The notes under the pieces: model-generated
Databases searched by the model: none
The model's input: only the letters and a program-made list of their open reading frames with translations
Told to the model about the DNA's origin: nothing
Shown: piece by piece, positions 57,402 through 64,000 of the stretch
Layout: each line of letters starts with the position of its first letter
How positions within the stretch are numbered: position 1 is the first letter of the stretch
Translations under genes and position numbers: made by a program
DNA from: Takakia lepidozioides
Lineage: Eukaryota; Streptophyta; Takakiopsida; Takakiales; Takakiaceae
Length of the DNA stretch: 64,000 nucleotides
Reading direction: 5' to 3'
NCBI GenBank assembly: GCA_030704615.1
Contig: CM060731.1
Location: forward strand, 65,018,756-65,082,755

Positions 57402-58990
57402 GCAATCACTTAACGCTCTAACCTGTATTTGCAGTGACGTCGAGGACCCTGCCTTCACCATCCGTACACGTTTCCATGAGCGTCTGGATGAATGCAGGAC
57501 TCCTGGTCCTGCCATACCTCCAAGGCTTGCCCGACAAATCACAAAGCATGTCCTTCTCTCCCACATGGTTGAACATGACGTTATACTCCAGTGGATCAAC
57601 TGTGGAATCAACAAGTCTGCCTGCTTGACGTAATTTGAATTTCGAATGTTCCTTCACGAAGTAGAATGCCTAAAAGATAAGAGTCTGCAAAGAAGGAAAT
57701 GAGAACGTGAGAGGTGGCCTACACGTACATGGGCAATTTTGGCGCAGAAATTGGCAGAGCAGAGGAGAACCGCAGCATACCTTCTGACCATCGTTGAGAA
57801 GACCCTGCGTGTTGATGCAAGTCCAGATTTTTTTCGGGATGGGTGTTGCACTTCTCCCCGTCCATACTTTGATATCATTCTCAGTGACTTCTCCATCGGC
57901 TGCTAGCACAACAACACAGCCGTCTTCGTCCAACATGTTGGCTGCGAACCCGAATGTGTGGCTCCAGTATCTTTCGTCGTACTTGTTCCACCAGGGTAGT
58001 GAGCCCAGCCCCAATATCTCCTGCCCATCCGGGATATCCACAAGGATCATGTCGATGGAGGCTTTCACCGCCCTGCCCCCGACTGTGCTCTTTTTGTCGT
58101 GGCTCATCGCCACAAAATACTCCATCATCTTTGTGTAGCCAGGAGTGTCCTCCATATCATTGCCAGTGGCCTTCCTCTTCCCCTTCCCCTGGTGGGCCTC
58201 GATCGCCTTCCTCAATCTCATTTTCTCCAGCCTTTTGGTCAGAGCAGTTAGGAAATTTTCATTAACACACTCCACAATTGTGAGTGTTTTGAGGACTTCC
58301 CTGCCCGCAATATGCACCGCACGGTAGGGTCTGCCAGGTGCATCCTCGTATAGTGATCTCTTCGCAGCCGAACCCCCGGAGCGCTGGCCCTTGTGAATTT
58401 TCGGACGAGGTGTGGCCCCCTGGGTGTTATCCTGCTGGAAATCATCGTTGGAATCCTCGTCATCTGGTTGACTATGTTGCTGCTTATTCTTCTTGGGTGT
58501 GGGGGTCTTCGTCTCTTGCCCCTGTTTGCGCGTTCTTTTCTTCCTGTCCTTGGGCTGCTCAGCTCCCTGCTTCTCCATCTGCTCCTTCGCCAACGCTGCC
58601 GCCCTGGCTGACTTTCTCAATGCTTTCAGCTTGGCTACCTCCTCTGCTTTCAGTCTTTCCGCGTCCTCTGGTTGGGGATCCGATTGCGCCTTCATAGCCC
58701 TGGCATTTGCTTCCTTCACCTCCAAGAGGTCAACGGTCCCACTTGGGAGATCCACGTACCAAGGATAGTCTACCAAATGCTCGGCATGCCACTCCTTCGC
58801 CATTACTTTTGTGTACATCGTACCACGACCTCCAGGTGTCCTCCACGCCAGGACGAATGGTGGAACCCTTTGAATGGCTCCGGACGGAATGAGTGCAAAG
58901 TTTATGTACTTGCAATCACGAGGCAGTTCAACAAAAATCATTCTACTGATGCATCATGCAAGAGGAAGTTCTCAATGCACAAGGTATTTC

Positions 58991-59063
58991 GGCACCAAAA
59001 TACGCAGTGGACCGTGCCCCAATTACCCAGCACTTACATCTTGCAGAGGTATATTTCGGCGCC
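58991..59063. promoter_or_regulatory. Pair of array-type motifs in an intron, 67 bp apart
   Basis: TATTTCGGCACCAAAATA (58991-58996 centre) and TATTTCGGCGCCGCAATA (59058-59063 centre) between the WTKPETMEN exon and the MIFVELPRD exon. The same pair is at 24760 and 24827 in the other copy. Confidence 0.65.
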
Positions 59064-60249
59064 GCAATACCCACCGCTGCTTAGCTAATCATCAAAACTG
59101 CAAATAGGGGGATGCATTGGCAGCAGATTACCTGAACAGGATACGCATTGCCGCTTTGTCGGCACCCTCCTGCTCTTCAATGTATACGCTGCGTCTTGCC
59201 TTTGCAATTTCTCTGAAAAAGAGGTTTGCGAAGTGCCCTCGCCAGGACTGCATGTAGTTCTCCATTGTTTCTGGTTTCGTCCAGTCGATCTGTAACTTGA
59301 AAGTGGTGGTGTTGCAATCCAATTGCTCCTGGGCGTGGGTCAGTACCTGCAGCAGTGCAGGTTTCCAAAACATTCATGAATTTGAAATTCCGATGATGTC
59401 CAACACACAGAAGAGGAGGAAATTATACACCAAGTCATCACATTGAGCCAGTCATTCATTTTGTCGCCTGTTGGCTCGATGCGAAAGTGGTACAACAGCT
59501 TCGTGTTTGTATGGCCGTTCCAGATTCGGAGCCACCTCGTCTGCATGGCCTAACATCGGTCAGACATAAGAACTTCATCATGAGAATCGCGAGAAGACAC
59601 AAAACAAGAACAAACACATGCTTACCTTCTCCGCCGGCTCAACACGGGACACTACGATATGATGAAGTTTCTCCATGGACATTTCCGGTTTCATGGGTCT
59701 GGAGTAATGCAGTCCTATCTCCGTCATGAACTCGGCACCAAGACCAGGGTCAGCGATTGCAACTTGCTTAACAAGTTTGGACCTGTACTTGGTCCGTGAT
59801 TGCCTCCCTGCCTGCACAATGTGACTCTCTATCGACGCGTCCGCCTTGTTGGGGGCATCATTCTCAAAGAACTACCTTTTGACATAGGCCAAGTCATCCC
59901 TGATGTTCGTCTGCATTCCCATACCCAGCGGATACAGTCAGGCCACTGAGCCCTGCAACAAATAGCATTAAATCGGGAAATTTGAGATGAACCTCACTGA
60001 ATAGAGGATCTCCACCATGGCGTCCCGTGTTGGTCGGTACCAGGTGCGATCCGCTTTCGCAAGGGACTTCCTGTACAGCTCGGGATCGAGGGATTTTTGG
60101 AAGTCCGTCAGCGGTGCTGTTCCCACTTCTTGCACTTTGTAGAGCGTATGTGTCAGATGAGTTTCCACGAAGGCCTTCTCTGTTACCCTGCCATGGAGAA
60201 AAAAAAAATGAACAACATGAAAATATGATAAAAAAAATAACCAGATTTC

Positions 60250-60316
60250 GGCACAACAATCCAATTTCCAGTTCATAGAGTGCATGACAGTCAAGAACAT
60301 TGTCTATTTCGGCGCC
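60250..60316. promoter_or_regulatory. Pair of array-type motifs in an intron, 61 bp apart
   Basis: ATTTCGGCACAACAAT (60250) and TATTTCGGCGCCGCAATA (60311), in the intron after the ParB-like exon. Corresponds to 26027 and 26088 in the other copy. Confidence 0.6.
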
Positions 60317-61805
60317 GCAATAGGCAGTACACAAGGATGTAGTTGTATACTTACAGATTTATATCCGCCATGGCACCCTTCAGCAGTCCTCTGTCCCTGA
60401 CGTCCACCTTCACGACAATGCAGTCCACCATGTAATGCCAATTGATATCTTGCGGATGCATTTCAGCAATGTACTCTGTCCAGGCAAGCATCCTGTGGTT
60501 CCCGTCCCAAACGAAGAACATCTTCCCTTCCATGTGTGCGAATGTGGGATTAGTCTTCAGAGAGGCTTCAAACTCGGCATTTACAATGTGTCAGTGGGGG
60601 CTCCAATTCTGAAGCTCCTCTGTAGTGGGGCCCCTTGTGACACCCTGGTCATTCTCAATGGAAACGTAGAATGCTGCCGACCCCCGTCTGTACCCCTCTC
60701 TGAAGTTGTGCTTCAGTCGATCAATGTCCCCTGGCAGTGCTTGCCTTACAACTGGAAGGCTAACCATGCGACACAAAGGAACTTTGAGGTTCTCCGGATA
60801 CACCATGGAGCCCAAAACGCGGCCTATGTCTTACTTCTATCACCTCTCTCACTTCCCTCCCCTCTCACTAGCCTGTCTACTGTCCTGGAGGTTTTGCTCC
60901 TCCGCAAGCTCCAACAGGTTCTGATCGTCGTCAAGTTGCACCACGTTGTCGTCCTCTGCTTCTGTCAGCTCAATGGGCCGCCCTTCTACAGATCCGACTC
61001 CGACATCTCCAGCGGCCTCCACCGCATCCGTGTTTTTTGAAACTGCCTGCAAACCCAATATCTCCGCTTCCAGTCTCCCTAGTGGTTTTACTGGCGAAGC
61101 CATGGGCTCCTTCTGCTTCCTCGGCTTCCGGACTCTAGGTGGGCTTTTCTGAGGCGATATCTGAGGTGTTGAATGAGGAGTCACCTGCCTCGATGCACTT
61201 CCACCTTGCGAGCGCAGCACCCGAGCAGGAGTATCCAAAGTTGAATGTGTTGCCTCGCCCCCCTGCGATCCCTCCCCAGCTTCCATATCAAACAAACAGG
61301 AAAACATGACACACTGCACGCAAAAAAAAAGGTGTAAAAGGAATAATGCGTATGGAGTGCTTCACATCCACGAAGCACGAATCTCTCACGGGTGGGCGAT
61401 CCGAGTCTCCGGATAACGAGGTCTGCATTTCCTGCATGAGACGGAGCTTAAGTCGTGTCGTCGGCGGCTTCCCAAAATCCCGCGTCCTCCTTCTCTTTGC
61501 CGGAGTCGCCTGACCTTCCACAAACTCTATGCTATCACTATGCTACATAAGGAGAGGAAACGCAGGAGAATGTCACTGCAGAAGGGCAAGGAGCGAGAGA
61601 GCAAAGCGGTGGAACATGCAACCACTGTGCACGAGCAGATGCGTAAGCAACCACGTCTCTAGAAGCGTTGCCACCGTCCACCACTTTCTGCCGTATAGGT
61701 GATGAAGAGATTGCGACCCCTAACACGTTCGCACGGATGAAGTCGACTGGAACACGACGCGTGCCTGTTCAAGCCACCAGTATAAGACGCTTTATCCGAA
61801 TTGCG

Positions 61806-63148
61806 GCACCGAAATACTGTTCCGTTCACCGGATGTTGTTCCCGGAGCAGCCGACATTGAATGAAATATCCGCACATCATGAAACCCAACCGCCATGAAA
61901 ATCCCGTGCCTATGACATTCAACAGTCAGGTCGGTACGTTTCATCAGCGGACGGATGAATTTTGGCGCCGCAATTCATCGCTTCTCCAGTCCTCATCCGT
62001 CATGAGCAAACCTGTTAGTCGGATATCGGAGCCGGAATTAATTCCGGGACACTGGAGACGGCTCCACTTGGGCACATTTCATCCATTTCGCCGCCGAAAT
62101 TCATTAAGAATATCTCCGTCCGCGCGTAGACGGAAATCATCCATATTTCGGCACCGAAATTCATCTAGCGCGAAAACTAAATCGGCACCATGCTACGCTT
62201 TGCCGCCATCATTGCCCCTCACGGTTGCTGTCCATGCCTGTTGGACTTGCCATGTCTGGACAGTTAACTATAATTTTGGCGCCGGAATTATACTTTATGT
62301 GCGGCATCGTCCCATGCGAAAAATGACCGCTTAATGGATACTGTCAATTTCAAATGAAAACAATGGCTAAAATGCAATTAATTTTCCCCCAACATGAAAA
62401 AAATATCCCCTTTCGTCATTGGATAACGGCCTTTTGTAAGACATAAGGGGTTGAATGTGCCGATTTCTCCATTTAATGCAGAATATTCGTGTTATCTTCG
62501 TCGGAATGGGTTATTTCAAACGAATTTCGGAACATTACATCATCCAGAAGCAAGAAGTAAGTGTCGGGTTCGGATGAATTTCGGCGCCGAAATTCATCCA
62601 TTTCATAGAGAAATTGTTGGAGGGAGGGCATTGGATGAATTTTGGCGCCGAAATCCAGCTCTCAAACCCTTAAAAGAAATTGGAGGGATGACTTCGGATG
62701 AATTTCGGCGCCGAAATCCATCCGCAGGACAGCAAAATTAGGGTCGGAAAATGAGAAGATGAATGAATTTCGGCGCCGAAATTCATCCCTACTGCCGATT
62801 CATGATTACTGTCATTCGGATGTCGGCACCGAAATCCGGACACGTGGTGAATCATGACTGTAATCACGAACACATTCATCCGTAATTCGGCGCCGAAATT
62901 CAACCCTTATGTGCAGAAACAATTTCATGAAGAACATGTTCATCCGAATTTCGGCACCGAAATCCATCCGTCGGGTGCTTGCTCAGTTTCATGAGGTGAA
63001 CAAATGACGATTTCTGTCGCCGAAATTCATCCCCTGGCTTCCAAATCTATTACATTACAGAGATGTTCATCTAGATTTCGGTGCCGAAATTCATGAGAAG
63101 ACCTGATTTATTGTAGCCCAACTGGTGGTACATCACAATTCAGGCACC
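61806..63148. repeat. Regularly spaced GGCGCC palindrome array between divergent genes (copy 2)
   Basis: Same array as 27582-28928, including identical spacers apart from point changes. Centres include 61964, 62583, 62644, 62707, 62772, 62825, 62889, 62953, 63016, 63080 and 63143; steps from 62583 are 61, 63, 65, 53, 64, 64, 63, 64, 63 bp. The 61 results from a 3-base deletion relative to copy 1. Lies between the accessory gene (-) and the transposase ATG at 63342. Confidence 0.85.
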
Positions 63149-63341
63149 AAATATCCGATGTGAACTTGTTGTGGTCGTCCGTATTTGTAACGTACGTTAC
63201 ACACCTTCATCCATATGTGCACTGATCACCCATTCTGTTGGATACAGAATCCTCCAGAAAATGATTGTGGTATTATGTAGGACACACTCTTCTCATTGCA
63301 GGACTTCGCTGCGGAGCGTACCGAGAGGTTCCGTCTTCAAC

Positions 63342-64000
63342 ATGGACTCCCGTATTTGGGTAAACGTGTACTTCCATCCTGATTCTCTGAAAGCTAAAAT
63401 ACCCTGCGACCAAGGATTTGCGATTGTCACTGAGCAATACTTGTGTGTGAAATTCGGGTTCCGCCCTGGAACGGTGTTTTTGGAAGAGGAGACGAAGGAT
63501 GCTTATGGAAATTTTCTGGAAAGTGCCGTCATTCTGCATGCAGATCTCGGAAAGGGCAAAGAGTGGCGGCTCCCAGCTTCTGAATCCATCCGGTACAGTG
63601 CAATTGGTGAAATCGTGCCTAAAGAGTTCCCACGCTGGAACTTGGTTGATCCTCCTTCCACAAGAGGGTCTGGCATGCAAGATGTGAAGTCTGCCATGAA
63701 GGATGTGGGCACCTCTTCACAAGCAGAGAAGCCCAAACATGTGAAAAGGGAAATCCAGGAAAACAGGGAAACAATCGTCCACGACTTATCCAGTGACGAT
63801 GAAGACTGTATGGTCCTTCCATCGTATGTTTCGAAGTCGTCCGTCACTAGGAGTGTTCAGAAGTCGGCAAACAATGAGCACACACCCTCCGACTCAACTT
63901 CCGTCCGCTCAGTAATCGACATATTGCGGAGGATGAAGACAACGGGTTCCCGCTCCAGTGACCTTCTTAGGCTTGATTACGACAAACTCCAATCCATTCT
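63342..64000 (+). CDS. MULE/KDZ-like transposase, N-terminal part, runs off the window
   Basis: Open from the ATG at 63342 (MDSRIWVNVYFHPDSLKAKI) to the window end, 219 codons with no stop: QGFAIVTEQYLCVKFGFRPG, TVFLEEETKDAYGNFLESAV, ASESIRYSAIGEIVPKEFPR, then a Ser/Lys/Glu-rich region with SVIDILRRMKTTGSRS. It is the intact equivalent of 29122-29226 joined to 41816-41264. No catalytic residue is reached; those are visible in the 38224-41816 copy. A pyrimidine-rich AG (CTCATTGCAG) just before suggests a splice acceptor in front of the ATG exon. Confidence 0.7.
   Translation, partial: MDSRIWVNVYFHPDSLKAKIPCDQGFAIVTEQYLCVKFGFRPGTVFLEEETKDAYGNFLESAVILHADLGKGKEWRLPASESIRYSAIGEIVPKEFPRWNLVDPPSTRGSGMQDVKSAMKDVGTSSQAEKPKHVKREIQENRETIVHDLSSDDEDCMVLPSYVSKSSVTRSVQKSANNEHTPSDSTSVRSVIDILRRMKTTGSRSSDLLRLDYDKLQSI

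Larger units (their letters stand above)
57054..61764 (-). pseudogene. ParB-like domain plus permuted DNA-methyltransferase gene of the large transposon
   Basis: Multi-exon minus-strand gene. Exons in order: HSDSIEFVEGQATPAKRRRT (acceptor near 61545); a disordered region (61319-60849); LPGDIDRLKHNFREGYRRGS (60815-60591) joined to MFFVWDGNHRMLAWTEYI (60533-60351), a ParB/sulfiredoxin-like pattern; RVTEKAFVETHLTHTLYKVQ; RPMKPEMSMEKLHHIVVSRV; WLRIWNGHTNTKLLYHFRIE; WTKPETMENYMQSWRGHFAN; and a 387-residue exon (58941-57781) with basic linker and motif IV-like DMILVDIPDG (about 58030), YWSHTF, MLDEDGCVVVLAADG. Then AFYFVKEHSKFKLRQAG ... SPAFIQTLMETCTDGEG, GRVLDVTANTG (57669-57423), spliced to GACMWAGRMYNRFVFSFEGD (57313 down), stop at 57054. 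LDVTANTG is SAM motif I lying after motif IV: the beta-class order of DNA N6A/N4C methylases. DPPY is DIPD. In-frame stops occur at about 60590, 59930 and 59880. Confidence 0.6.

Overview
The window looks like nuclear DNA of a land plant, most likely a seedless vascular plant such as a fern (inference). The reasons are an intron-less DYW-type PPR editing factor, repeated PDF motifs of plant organellar single-stranded-DNA-binding (OSB) proteins, a PLATZ zinc-finger gene, and a dense nest of plant-type transposons. There is no operon structure, CRISPR array, rRNA or canonical tRNA. Most of the window is mobile or duplicated DNA.

Layout: 1-2003, no recognised gene. 2004-7223 (-), an OSB-PPR locus in which five PDF motifs, each split over two exons, lead into an 877-codon PPR-DYW exon. 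7424-10004 (-), a LINE relic with an A-rich tail. 10005-22137 (+), a Ty3/gypsy element (LTR, gag, pol) whose gag is interrupted by a 5.74-kb DNA transposon (11584-17325, 16-bp inverted termini, 8-bp target duplication AAGACGAC) that carries a decayed second OSB-PPR copy. 22138-24279, a duplicated unit with a LINE tail and a hairpin array. 24280-29226, a truncated copy of a large two-gene transposon. 29227-29862, PPR relic. 30583-33262 (+), PLATZ gene with a tandemly repeated 5' region. 33343-35510 (-), PPR relic split by a fragment resembling glycerophosphocholine acyltransferase. 36448-37135, hAT-type BED-finger fragment. 38224-41816 (-), transposase of the large element. 41817-44517 (-), third OSB-PPR copy. 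44728-53880, a second duplicated unit split by a chromovirus (46230-53199, target duplication GGGCA). 53895-54340, copia fragment. 55508-64000, the second and more complete copy of the large two-gene transposon, running off the window.

The most interesting system is that large transposon. It has a MULE/KDZ-like transposase with a SWIM zinc finger, and a divergently transcribed multi-exon gene whose product reads as a ParB-like domain followed by a circularly permuted SAM-dependent DNA methyltransferase (motif IV before motif I). Between the two genes lies about 1.35 kb of palindromes with core TTTCGGCGCCGAAA, repeating every 63-65 bp. A second array with a 65-67 bp period lies beyond the methyltransferase gene, and further copies sit in its introns. 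The arrangement recalls the motif clusters recognised by VANC anti-silencing proteins of Arabidopsis VANDAL elements, but with a methyltransferase as the accessory protein (inference). Both copies carry several shared stop codons, so neither looks fully active here.

Two rearrangements are readable. The segment 29227-41816 appears inverted between breakpoints in the transposase gene and in a PPR gene. OSB-PPR sequence has been copied at least three times, once inside a DNA transposon.
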